Shown here piece after piece: positions 1-10,054 of a stretch of 64,000 bases of DNA; within the stretch, counting starts at the first letter, position 1; every line of letters starts with the position of its first letter. Made by a program: the position numbers and the translations under genes. The notes under the pieces were generated by a model, which made no database searches, had not been told where the DNA came from, and worked only from the letters and a program-made list of their open reading frames with translations. The stretch is from contig OW203989.1 in the NCBI GenBank assembly GCA_934047225.1, positions 4,749,977-4,813,976 on the forward strand. The letters run 5' to 3'. Source of the stretch: Ypsolopha sequella (Eukaryota; Arthropoda; Insecta; Lepidoptera; Ypsolophidae).

Positions 1-400
1 TGGCTGCGACATAAAGTACTTATATTATTTTAATATGTGTGTCCGTATTATTATGAAAATGAAACTAGCTACGAATAAATCTAACAGAAATTATAGTATA
101 AATTTATTTCATGTACGCGGTTAAGGCCGATTCTGACCATCTCCTTTCAATCTCAAGTTGATGTTGATGAAAATCAGAATTACGTGGTAGACCCGCTGCT
201 TGACGCTCTCACATCAATGTTGACGCTTACACTAACCAGTAATGTACAAAACAAATGAATGCCGACGAGGGAGTTGTGTATTTACATGAATGATCTTTGA
301 TGATGACTGATTTTTTCGTCTTGTAATGCGAATACAATTTTTTAAGCAATGTATTTTACAAAAAAAGGAAGTACCTTTAAGTTGTAAAGTGTATAGCAGC
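1..400. other. AT-rich stretch, nothing recognised
   Basis: No long ORF, no clear inverted repeat and no match to the repeat families seen elsewhere in the window. Confidence 0.4.
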
Positions 401-531
401 AGTAGCTAAGGGGTAACACGCTGGCCTCCGAATCTTGAAATCCAGGTTTGACCACTGGTCCGGGCGTGCACCAATGAGTTTTTCGGAACACCTCTGACAC
501 CCCCTCTGGGATTCATGTCGTGACGATATAT
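401..531 (+). mobile_element. Lepidopteran tRNA-headed SINE, internally deleted
   Basis: The head (tagctaaggggtaacacgct) looks like a tRNA A box and is followed by a B-box-like stretch (aggtttgaccac). Then comes the family motif 'gcaccaatgagtttttcgga', and the copy ends in tcgtgacgatata, the same end seen inverted at 9,361. The middle of the consensus is missing. Other copies or fragments lie near 9.4, 22.0, 24.8, 26.5, 30.2, 55.2, 57.2 and 61.5 kb. Confidence 0.7.
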
Positions 532-540
532 TTATATTTA

Positions 541-788
541 TTTTATATTGTAAAGTGTGTAAAAGTAGTGAACTAGGCTTGTCCGGTGACCAGCACGTCA
601 GTTTACCTAATGGTAGTTCTTATTGTCCTGTCATAATAACGAAATTTGTATAAAAAAAAGATAATTTCTAACATAAAAGGACTACTTGACTGAACTCCAT
701 TACATTACAAATAAAAGTTTTCTTGTACGAGTTTTACAATTATTATTTGCGACTAGTTTCGTCCATTTCATGACATCGTTAAACGCTT
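541..788. other. Unassigned AT-rich spacer
   Basis: Sequence between a SINE and a 'ttccgtac' repeat; no coding or repeat signal recognised. Confidence 0.3.
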
Positions 789-1490
789 TTAGGGTTCCGT
801 GGTAACTAAGAAGTACAAAAGAAACCTTTATGGTGAGCTCCGTTGTCTGTCCATCCGTCCGTCCGTATGTCACAGACTGATAACTTTAGCACCATTTTCG
901 ATACAGACTTGAAATTTGACAAAAAATAGCATTAATTTGTCCACATAATACGGTGTAAAAATTTGAAATTGCTCAAAACTTTTCTAGTACAAAAAAGAGA
1001 AAAAAAATCGTAAACATACAATATGGGTATTACATTGCAGATATTAAAGCTGATTGTAAAAATATATACCTTAACTATATTTACTGGCACTGATAACGAG
1101 AAATCTTTAAAAAACCGCAAAAAAATGTATGTCCTCCCCACTTATCTCCGAAAATGGTGTACCGAAAAATATGAACAAATGTCGATTATAGGCTATAATT
1201 GGGTAATTACAGGAAAACTATAGCAATAAAAAAAAGTTGAAAACAAATGAGAGAAAAAAAAAAGATATTAAATTTTTGGTATCAAAGAGCTGATTGTAAA
1301 AATATATAAGTTTGCTATATTTACTTGCAATGATTTCGACAAATCCTCAAAAAACCACAAAAAAAAATTGGAAAATATATGCTTACGTAAAGATCACAGG
1401 AAAAATATAGCGGTTGAGAAATTCCCAAAACGGTCGAATTACGGAACCCCTTACTCGCACTGTCTGCCTCGCACTTGAACGGTTTTTTTT
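789..1490 (+). repeat. 'agggttccgta' family repeat, long diverged copy
   Basis: Starts ttttagggttccgt, has the 'tgtctgtccatccgtccgtc' block about 50 bases in, and ends with the inverted acggaacccc...ctcgcacttgaacgg. This repeat is common in moths and butterflies. It contains an internal direct duplication: the gctgattgtaaaaatatata segment occurs near 1,049 and again near 1,290. The ORFs at 932-1,223 fall inside it and are not genes. Confidence 0.7.
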
Positions 1491-1805
1491 CCGCCCAGCG
1501 ATGTCGTAAAGAACGAGTCGGTCACAGGTGGCAAAACAATTAAAAACTAAATAAAAATTAAAACGAAATAATACTAAACTTAATATCTACAGAAAAACAA
1601 AAAAAATATATATTAAAATACCTTAAATAAATTAATTGTAATAATTTATAAACATAAAATACAGAAATTGAAACTTAAGTCGAGACCATGATATTTCGTG
1701 GATAAAAAACAAATTTACAGCGAAGTTAACCACAAAAGTTCGATTTCTCAATATGCTAAAGTACATGTCTAGTAAGCAGCTATCTGTCAAAATTGTTTTT
1801 ACCTA

Positions 1806-2520
1806 GGTAGCGTTCCAAAACAACTTAGGTTGTCCGATGAAGTAGAAGATATTACTATCTGTCAGATAAAAATCGCTCAATGCTGGTTCCAAAACCACAA
1901 ATGAGATCGTTTTGGAACGATCAAACCCGAGCAACTTTTTCTACTGACACGACCAATATTTTGCTCTGCGAAAATCACCGGGAATATATTGCTCCTGGCA
2001 AAAGCATGATTGACATCAAGAGACGTATGATTTAATACGTTTACATGGTATCAAAAATTACAAAACATGAAATGAAGAGTGTTAAACGTTTGAACACATC
2101 TCAATCCACAGATGAGGACTATTCCTATTTTCTCGCCTAGAACGACATTTTTATTTGAAATTGTTATTATTCTGAAACTTGATTATGAGCAAGCTTTCTC
2201 TATAATTATTAAACCTGTAGATAAATACTCAATTCAATTCAAAACCGTTTTATCTGTCTTCTTTAAACGTGTCTCAGAACATTAGTTTCGCCAATAACTT
2301 GTTTTAAGCGAAAAATAAAAAATATCGTACATAAAATCTCATCCATCATTTAAACATTTTCGTCTTCCCGCCAAACTTTTCTTTTTACATATTACTCTAT
2401 GTCCGTTCCGAATCTCACCAAAGTTAGTCCGAAGACTGTTCCATTATGACCGGTTCCAAAACGTATTTCTCATCCGACTAGAATTGCTCGATGATAGGGG
2501 TTTGGTTTCGGAACGCTACC
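1806..2520. mobile_element. TIR element with CTA target duplication
   Basis: The left end GGTAGCGTTCCaAAACaA is the reverse complement of the right end (2,503-2,520, ...cggaacgctacc). The trinucleotide CTA flanks both sides (1,803-1,805 and 2,521-2,523). A 3-bp duplication fits a PIF/Harbinger-like element. No intact transposase ORF was found in the 715 bp. Confidence 0.6.
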
Positions 2521-2967
2521 CTATTTGGAAACCTTGGGAAGAGATTTGTTTTTTGCAAAATTAGTGAATTAAAATGGAAGAAAAGCTTCAAAAATAAATG
2601 TAGCAATACGGAACAATTTTAACCCTAAATATTGAAAACAAAATAGCGAATTTTGAAAAAAAAAGCATAAGAGACTGAAATATATATTATATGTGACTAC
2701 ATGATCAAAAATAAATCTATAATTGAATTCTGGCAACTCAAATGAAGACCTGGCTTAAAGGTCTTTGTAACCAGGCCATAAAAAAAAAAAAATTAAAAAT
2801 ATTATTGACAGAAAATCTATTTTTATACGCTTAGAGCAAATTTTAATACGGTGATGAAAAGAATTTTTGATTTTATAAAAAAATTTGATAATCATTATGA
2901 AAATATGACTTGAAATTTATTTACACGATTGGCGTGAATTACTTGTAACAAATTGTCAATAATTATT

Positions 2968-3030
2968 ATGAATTATTTGATCATTATAGCACTCGGTACT
3001 GTTATCCTTGGTTGCACTTGGTATTTTCAG
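2968..3030 (+). CDS. Gene A exon 1 (start codon, hydrophobic segment)
   Basis: ATG with A at -3, then 21 codons, 15 of them hydrophobic, ending exactly at CAG before the donor GTTAGA (phase 0). The upstream 100 bases contain TATAAAA at 2,874. Confidence 0.45.
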
Positions 3031-6000
3031 GTTAGAATTATTTTTATTTCGTTGTATTTGTATTAGATCGTATTTAAAGATAATTATAGATAGTTCGTAT
3101 TATAGATTTGTTTCATTACTAGAATTACTAAATCATTTACTTGTTCACTGGCGCTTTTAGTTTTCCGTACCTAATACTCATAATGAAAACACCGAACCCT
3201 TATAGAACTACGATTATGTCCGTCAGTATGTAGTCTGCCTGTCTGTCTGTAGTCTGTCTGTCTGTATGTCTGTTCGTGTGTAAAGGCCCTTTTTCTCAGG
3301 TACGGTTTGACCTATAAAGATGAACTTATTATCGAATACTTAGATCTACAAATCGATCGATACTGCTGTTTAAAATGAGATTGCTAAATGCTAACAGAAT
3401 AAATAGATACGGCCTTAAGGTGGATGGTCCAAGGTAGTTTTTATAAAAAACTTGTGAGAACCAATAACGACGACAGAAGTATTATTATTTAATTCTGTTA
3501 CCTTTTTCCACACGTTCCATCAACTTCACACCGGCGAATATTCAGTTTTTTTTAAAAACAAAATGTTTTAACAATCTAATTTTGCAATTTAAAACTTCTA
3601 TACGAGACATTGGATTACAAAAGTTTTAAATAACAAAATTGGATTCTATAAAAGTTTGTTTGTAAAGAAACTGATTATTCGCGGGTGTAAAGTTGATGGG
3701 ACGTGTGAAAAAAGGTAACAGAATTAAATAATAATACTTCTGTCGTCGTTATTGGTTCCCACAAGTTTGTATGAAGATTGCCTTGGACCATCCACCTTAA
3801 AAGTCGAAATACAACTTTTAGCTATAAGCAATGTTTACCGATAGTTTGTAATATGCATAAACATATTTAATTTATTTTTTAATTTTCTTAACTATTATTG
3901 CAGCTTCAAAATAATTATATTTTCCGTAAGAATAAAGTTACAAAAATGCAATTAAAAAAATTCTTGGTAAAACCAATTATTTTGAAGCTAACATAATATC
4001 ATTAAAAATACGTTCATACATATAAGGTGAAATTTAATCAACCGCCTGAATTCATACTGGAAACTCGGTTAGTGATCAGGACAATGTTCCCTTGTATAAA
4101 ATCACCCTTCAGGTGAAATTCGAAAAACGATTTTTTTTGCTCCCATACTGCTTATGCTAGGAATTGTATGTGAACTAGTGCAGTTCGTACGGGCACAAAA
4201 ATTTGATTTTTCTGATTTAGAAAATAAGAAAATAGAGAAAATAGGAAATCGTATGAATTCGGGCGGTACATTAAATTTCACCTTGTATAGTTAACTATTG
4301 GTATATTGCTGTATTTTGGCCGTATAATTATTTCTTTATGTTTTGTTACATATACGGATAACGTATTTTCATACTAAATGTTCCACTTATTGACTGATCA
4401 CCAAAACCGTGTACTTGCCAATGTCTGCAGTCTTGAAATATGTTACGAAACGAGGCCTTTTTGCACATGGAAAGGAACAAATCTGAAAACAATTTCCAAT
4501 TCTCTGTGGAGAATTTACCAACTTAATTTTGCAGTAACATTTAAAACATATATTGTACGTTTTGATAAGTTGGTATTTTTGTTAAATTTTTGCTTACTTA
4601 TCAACAACCATTATGATTCGGTATCATTGATTCATATTATTATTAGTTCTTGCGCGTATAAAATACTATCATTGTCTTTAACAGCTAGCTTCATCTTCAC
4701 AGAGATTAGAAACACGAAAAAAAATGAGTTACAAGGTTTTTGCTATATAGTCTAAGAAAGTGTCTTTACATGCATATTATTTTAGAAGATTACTTGCGAT
4801 CGATGCCTAAAAACATAACAGATGACCAAAATACCAAAACCCCTTGCTCTGATTCCACCAATATTAATAAATAAGCTGGTTCAGTTCTAGTAGAAAAAGT
4901 CAAAAATAGGTTCGACAACGAGAAAAATGAAGCGGAGCAAGGAGGAGCGTGTTAGGGTGTTATGTAAATAGGTTCGACAACGAGAGAAATGAAGCGGAGC
5001 AAGGAGGAACGTGTTAGGTTGCTATGTAAATAGGTTTGACAATGAGAGAAATGAAGCGGCGCAAAGAGGAGCGTGTTAGCATGCTATGTAAATAGGTTCG
5101 ACGACGAGGGAAGCAAAGCGGAGCAAGGAGGAGCGTATTAGTTTACTATGTAAATAGGTTCGATGACGAGATAAATGAAGCGGAGCAAGGAGGAGCAAGT
5201 TAGTTTGCTATGTAAATAGGTTCGATGACGAGAGAAATGAAGCGGAGCAAGGAGGAGCAAGTTAGTTTGCTATGTAAATAGGTTCGATGACGAGAGAAAT
5301 GAAGCGGAGCAAGGAGGAGCAAGTTAGTTTGCTATGTAAATAGGTTCGATGACGAGAGAAATGAAGCGGAGCAAGGAGGAGCAAGTTAGTTTACTATGTA
5401 AATAGGTTCGATGACGAGAGAAATGAAGCGGAGCAAGGAGGAGCAAGTTAGTTTGCTATGTAAATAGGTTCGATGACGAGAGAAATGAAGCGGAGCAAGG
5501 AGGAGCAAGTTAGTTTGCTATGTAAATAGGTTCGATGACGAGAGAAATGAAGCAGAGCAAGGAGGAGCAAGTTAGTTTGCTATGTAAATAGGTTCGATGA
5601 CGAGAGAAATGAAGCGGAGGAAGGAGGAGCAAGTTAGTTTGCTATGTAAATAGGTTCGATGACGAGAGAAATGAAGCGGAGCAAGGAGGAGCAAGTTAGT
5701 TTGCTATGTAAATAGGTTCGATGACGAGAGAAATGAAGCGGAGGAAGGAGGAGCAAGTTAGTTTGCTATGTAAATAGGTTCGATGACGAGAGAAATGAAG
5801 CGGAGCAAGGAGGAGCAAGTTAGTTTGCTATGTAAATAGGTTCGATGACGAGAGAAATGAAGCGGAGGAAGGAGGAGCGTGTTAGGTTGCTTTGTTAATA
5901 GGTTCGACGACGAGAGAAATGAAGCGGAGCAAGGAAGAACGTGTTATCCATCCATTAGCCCGTATTCGTCCACTGCTGGACATAGGCCTCCCCAATATTA

Positions 6001-9000
6001 CGCCACTCTTGGCGGTCCTCAGTCATCCTCATCCAGCCACCACCTGCAACGTCCTTCAGATCGTCAGTCCAGCCCAGCGTTAGCGTGTTAGGTTGCTATG
6101 TAAATAAATTTGGAAGCCGAGTGAAGCAAGGCAACCTTTGCAATTAAAACGTAGTTTTGATAATGTACGCAAAAATCCTTCACCGTCTAGGGACAATATT
6201 GGTGAGACTAAGGTGAGACTATAGTACTGTTTTTTTTTTCAAATTAAAATTTTTCCACAGTAGCTAGACATTTCCGCAGGAAAAGAACTATACCAGAAGG
6301 GGACAGGGGACCCCTCTCCCTTCACAACTTTAATAGTGCCGCACGATTCAGTTATAATATTATTGTGCAGGCAAACTCATCCTATTTTCATATGTTAGTA
6401 AGGCCTTATACAAAAAGTCTGTGGTTTGAATGTGAAAGAAATGTATTGGAACGTTGGAAGAGTTATTTTAATATTTTTTTTTTGGACGTAAGGAGTGATA
6501 GATGACCATTGATGACTCATCAAGACAGAAATGACAATTACAATGAAGAGAAAGTGTAAAAGAAAATATACATCTACGTAGAGACTATGAAAGGGATGAA
6601 CAAAGTGCGGACAATTGTAACAAAATTAAATTAAAAAAAGTAAATCTGAAAAAGGCATTGTAAAAGGCCTAGGAGCGGACTTAGAATTTTCTTTCTTTTA
6701 AGTGGAAAGAGAGTAGAATTTTTTTTAATTAAAGGGTATTTGATACTATATAGAACAGTTCGCCTAAGTCTGAAATATTTTTTCTTGATTTTCATAATCT
6801 TGATACGAACGTGGTTTTGGTTCCATATTATATCTGACCTCATTCATATTTTCATATATTTTTATAATGGTATTTTTGTGTTTGTTTTAGTTGAAGAATA
6901 TAAAAAGAAAATCAACAGTTAACAATTTAAAATATCAAGTTCAACAAGATTGCTAAGAGCTAATAAGAGAATGACAGTACAAAAAGACAATTTGTTTGAA
7001 ACACGGCATAATTTGAATAATCTATTCGTAACTAGATTTGTCCTTGTTATTAAACATTTTTTCATTTGAATAATGATTTTTAATTAAAAATGACAACAAT
7101 TTGATATTGTTTCTTAAATTAAAGAACTTAAACTTAAAAAGTCGTAATAAACAATTTTTTTCGAAAATATTCTAGATGTCTCATGATCAACCTCATAGTA
7201 CTTAATTAAAATAAAAAAATATTTAAACGTTTAATGAGCGTTTTTCCATATGTCAAATTTAGTGTCAAATAAGATTCCTAGATGGCACTGTCGTATTCTT
7301 TAGCAATAGAATCAAAGAAAAAATTTGCACCGATTCCAAACAAACGAAAAACAGCTTTGACATTGATTGCCACGAAACAAATTGTATCCATGGTGACATG
7401 GACAGCGCCATCTGGACGAAAGCTAAGAACGATAAAAAAACAACGAGAAAAACGCTCATTCGAAATTGATTTAAAAGACAAATAGAGAACTAAATAATCC
7501 TATAAAATACTAAAAACTGAAACAAACTAAAGACGTAAAAGTAAATAAATAACAAACTAAACTAAATAAAAAAAATGTTTATTTTACATGTATATGTTTT
7601 TATTTAAGAGCGGTTTCATGGCCGGATTGTGAAAAATCCGCCCTTTTCTAATTCATCGAAACAGAACACTTAAATTCTTTATTCCTTAGAACAAGGTGTG
7701 AAATACGTGCAGCGCCCTCATGAGCGTTAATATGTGTATTACTGACTGGTGTATCAAGTTGTTACAAAGTTCAGAAGAGTCTTCAAGATTTTAGTGGACA
7801 AACTGGATAAGTTTCAGATTTATTTTTATTTTCAAGCGACGACGGTAAGAATGTACAAACATGTTCGTGAAGTAAAATAAAATCAAGATTTGGATGAAAA
7901 TCTACACCTCAGCACTCAATAAAGGGTAGTTGTCATACAAAAAAAAAACATAGTTTCCCAATAACAACAATTAATTAATTATTAAAATTACTTATTATTA
8001 AAACAATTAACGATGCCGGTAAACGCAAAAATGTTGCGATAATCGTATTTGACAGAACGCTCAGTCTGATATTTCTTTTTCTCATAGAATTTGTTTCTAA
8101 AGCCGATTTTTTATCGTGTGATAATAATATATTATAAGTCCGCAAACTATGAATTTCGCAAAAATGTCCATTAAACCTCGTTTCTGATCGTTAAGGCGCT
8201 CTTATCCCAGAAGAGTGACTCTCTGTCTTTTTCTTTACGTGTAAGGAGCAAAGAAAATAACCACACTTTTGTACTTTTTCGTTGTTTTTATCGGTTTTTA
8301 AATTGTTTAAAAATAAGGGATATGTTTATTAAAACCCACTTACGTGGTCGACCTACAAAATTTAAAGAGCAATATTACCAGATATGTTCGTGAATTATTT
8401 CTATTGAGCAAAGTTTATCTGATCGTGTCACGCATGCGTGAAAGACCTAGATAAAGGTTCAAACTTTATTGCATATTTTTTTTTGAAGTTTTGGTCGAAA
8501 TTTGAAAGTTCTATTTGACTTTGAAATTACTGATTTTGGGATAAGAGCGCCTTAAGGCGATCTCGCAAAAAAAATTCACTTTTGGAGTCGTTTTGCTACT
8601 TTGAATAAGAAGCTACCTACTATTTTGACAAATTGGAACATTATCCACCTTGAGTGATAGTTTAAATATCAATGCCTTATCTTAACCCAGTATCTACTTT
8701 GACTTAATTTAGGTATTATTACCTGCGATAACAAGAGGTTGCAGGCTCAAATCATGGCCCCGGGAATTTTATAAATTCTTGTCTTTGGGTTTGTTTCTGA
8801 TTCATCTTCTCTAGTTTGTAATGCACTCTAATAATATTTAGAGTATTCATAGCGATGGATTTCGCAAAAATAAACATAAAATATTTAGTGTTATGTAAAC
8901 TATAAGGAAAAATATTTATTTCAGAAAATTATTCTTGCTTTAAAAGAACAGTCCACTTATGGTATTTGCACTAAAATACAAGGAAAATATTGCTTAGCAA

Positions 9001-10054
9001 AATCATTTATGGAATATTTTTTCTGTCCACGTCCATGTGAAAAATATTATTTTCTACTATTAATTTCGCAATTTCTTTCGTAAACGTCATTAAAACACTT
9101 AATGTTTTTATTTGTTCCTACAAATGTAGGTAATGCTATTTTAGTTAATTTTATTTTCCTTTTAAATGGTGGTGGCAGAATAACAGCATTCGGTTGCCTT
9201 TGGTATAGGAACATATGCTGAGTCACCATCCTTTTTAACAGTGCAAACAACTTTACGTTTAAGAACATAGATTTAAGGGACTACTTTGTCTATTACTTTG
9301 TCTACTATAATGTAAAATAAATGTATGTATATTTTTTGTTATTTTAAGTATGTATTTGTATATATCGTCACGACATAAATGAGGTGTTCCCGAATGTGAA
9401 CTGTGAAATGCAAGTGACAGTGCACACCCGCGTTTCACAAACGATTATTACTCTCGCCGTTCTTTGAAATACACGCTTTTTAGGGCCTGCAGGTTTCCTC
9501 AAGATGTTTTCCTTCACCGTTCAGCAAGTGGTAAGTATTAGGTATAAATACTATTCACATAAATTCCGAAAAACTCGTTGGTGCATATCCAACCGGGGAT
9601 CGAATCCGTGTCTCAAAACTGATAGGCAGCGATCTACCGCCTGAGCTGCCGCCGCTTCTTATTTGTATTATTATTCAGTTTCTATTTTATTTTCAAATTA
9701 TTCAAGTTTTCTAGCTTATTTGATTTAACGGATTCTTTGTACGGAACCGACATGGCACGAGCCCTACAAGCACTTGACCAGTTCCTGAGTGTTGGTGCAT
9801 TATTTGTATAGACGAACCTGGAACTGAAAAAAATACACCTATCTTTAATTAATTGTTATCCATGAATATTAATTTAAATTACAGATACAAAGCATGGAGA
9901 GCGTCAATCTGCATTCGAAAATCAAATAAAAAAAGAGTGGGAAGATGTTCCAGCATCTTTGAAAAAAAGAATCCTCTTAAGAGATAAATATTACACCGCA
10001 AAGCCTTACATTTTCTGGGGCTCTAAAATATCGGATGAGTTTTTAAGTGATTAA
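2968..10054 (+). CDS. Gene A: unidentified five-exon gene, 167-residue protein (hand-built model)
   Basis: Model: join(2968-3030, 3904-3925, 6261-6397, 8925-9036, 9885-10054), 504 nt including the TAA. All four introns are GT-AG, with donors GTTAGA, GTAAGA, GTAAGG, GTGAAA and acceptors attgcag, tccacag, atttcag, attacag. Phases agree throughout and no stop interrupts the frame. Residues 1-21 (MNYLIIIALGTVILGCTWYF...) form a signal peptide or signal anchor. Exon 3 is basic at its start (RHFRRKRTIPEGDRGP) and holds an NSS glycosylation site near residue 67. Exon 4 has four cysteines. Exon 5 is charged (IKKEWEDVPASLKKR) and ends YIFWGSKISDEFLSD. I do not recognise the family. A possible TATA box (TATAAAA, 2,874-2,880) lies upstream and an AATAAA at 10,603. 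The introns hold MITEs, a minisatellite, a LINE tail and a SINE. Exons 3 and 5 look most protein-like; exons 2 and 4 are less certain. Confidence 0.45.
3158..3290 (+). repeat. 'agggttccgta' family fragment
   Basis: Degenerate ttttagttttccgtaccta followed by the usual (ctgt)n-rich block 'gtctgtctgtagtctgtctg'; lies in Gene A intron 1. Confidence 0.5.
3419..3796. mobile_element. Palindromic MITE with TTAA flanks (378 bp)
   Basis: Arms starting GGTGGATGGTCCAAGG at the left are mirrored at the right (ccttggaccatccacc), and TTAA lies at both edges (3,415-3,418; 3,797-3,800). Pairing continues through gttaccttttt / aaaaaggtaac for well over 100 bases per arm. TTAA duplications are the hallmark of piggyBac-type insertion. 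Confidence 0.75.
3904..3925 (+). CDS. Gene A exon 2 (micro-exon, 22 nt)
   Basis: The acceptor (ttctta...attattgcag) is strong. The donor TTCC|GTAAGA at 3,926 gives phase 1, matching exon 3. Reading through instead reaches a stop at 3,994-3,996 and would make a 51-residue lysine-rich peptide; a second possible donor (GTAAAA) is at 3,967. Confidence 0.4.
4024..4284. mobile_element. MITE, 'aaggtgaaattta' TIR family
   Basis: The left end AAGGTGAAATTTAATC plus accgcctgaattcatac is matched inverted at the right (gtatgaattcgggcggta...caccttg). Relatives lie at 17,089-17,220 and, as a right half only, at 34,741-34,808. Confidence 0.7.
4905..6110 (+). repeat. 62-bp minisatellite, about 17 copies
   Basis: Unit: taggttcgatgacgagagaa, atgaagcggagcaaggagga, gcaagttagtttgctatgtaaa. 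Central copies are nearly identical; the first four and last two carry older variants (gcgtgttaggttgctatg). It lies in intron 2 of Gene A and is interrupted by a LINE tail at 5,947-6,083. Confidence 0.95.
5947..6083 (-). mobile_element. 5'-truncated LINE insertion inside the minisatellite
   Basis: The minus strand reads the conserved end of a non-LTR retrotransposon ORF2: WTDDLKDVAGGGWMRMTEDR, then QEWRNIGEAYVQQWTNTG and stop, followed by an atggatgga tail. CGTGTTA flanks it on both sides (5,940-5,946; 6,084-6,090), a target-site duplication drawn from the minisatellite unit. Confidence 0.85.
6261..6397 (+). CDS. Gene A exon 3
   Basis: Pyrimidine-rich acceptor aatttttccacag, 45 open codons with natural-looking composition (IPEGDRGPLSLHNFNSAARF), donor TTA|GTAAGG. 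The frame stays open beyond the donor to about 6,500, so the exact 3' end is inferred. Confidence 0.5.
7233..7460 (+). mobile_element. MITE, 'aatgagcgtttttc' TIR family
   Basis: Ends AATGAGCGTTTTTC and GAAAAACGCTCATT are inverted copies. A second copy lies in the opposite orientation at 11,287-11,516. The 67-residue ORFs on both strands here are artefacts of the element. Confidence 0.8.
7689..7806 (+). repeat. Dispersed repeat, copy 1 (pair at 21,641)
   Basis: Shares gaacaaggtgtgaaat, then 'gagcgttaatatgtgtatta', 'tggtgtatcaagt' and 'cagaagagtct' in the same order and spacing with 21,641-21,766. Confidence 0.65.
8195..8551. mobile_element. Palindromic MITE with TTAA flanks (357 bp)
   Basis: Terminal inverted repeat GGCGCTCTTATCCCA, with TTAA at 8,191-8,194 and 8,552-8,555. 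This is the same architecture as 3,419-3,796 (TTAA then GG...CC TTAA) but a different sequence. It lies in Gene A intron 3. Confidence 0.8.
8757..8845 (+). repeat. Dispersed repeat, copy 1 (inverted pair at 35,258)
   Basis: gaattttataaattcttg ... tttgtttctgattc ... gtttgtaatgcactctaata matches the reverse complement of 35,258-35,350. Confidence 0.5.
8925..9036 (+). CDS. Gene A exon 4
   Basis: Acceptor aatatttatttcag, 37 open codons (KIILALKEQSTYGICTKIQG...), donor CCAT|GTGAAA giving phase 1. This makes the codon T|AT (Tyr) with exon 5. The frame would otherwise stop at 9,084. Confidence 0.4.
9361..9655 (-). mobile_element. Near full-length lepidopteran SINE
   Basis: Read on the minus strand: a tRNA-like head with A box (agctcaggcggtagatcg) and B box (ggattcgatccccgg), then 'gcaccaacgagtttttcgga', 'cttgctgaacggtgaaggaa', and a 3' end at tcgtgacgatata. 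This is the most complete copy in the window and lies in Gene A intron 4. Confidence 0.85.
9885..10054 (+). CDS. Gene A exon 5 (terminal coding exon)
   Basis: Acceptor taatttaaattacag, then 55 codons to TAA at 10,052-10,054. Composition is protein-like (SAFENQIKKEWEDVPASLKK; DKYYTAKPYIFWGSK). It does not overlap any repeat recognised in the window. Confidence 0.5.

Noticed and set aside
4378..4755. 125-residue ORF
   Set aside because: AT-rich, mostly hydrophobic run-on translation with no promoter or splice context and no link to the Gene A frame; a possible internal acceptor (gtctgcag) did not lead to a consistent model.
7265..7485. Three overlapping 64-67 residue ORFs
   Set aside because: All lie inside a MITE whose second copy at 11,287 does not keep them open.
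8041..9268. 73-residue minus-strand ORF at 9,047-9,268 as a gene
   Set aside because: Sequence such as KIALPTFVGTNKNIKCFNDV looks mildly protein-like but no family, start context or splice signal supports it, and it overlaps proposed exon 4 of Gene A only at its edge.
9590..9655. tRNA gene (A and B boxes)
   Set aside because: No acceptor or anticodon stem pairing; it is the head of a SINE, as are the similar motifs at 401, 22,010, 27,310 and 59,840.
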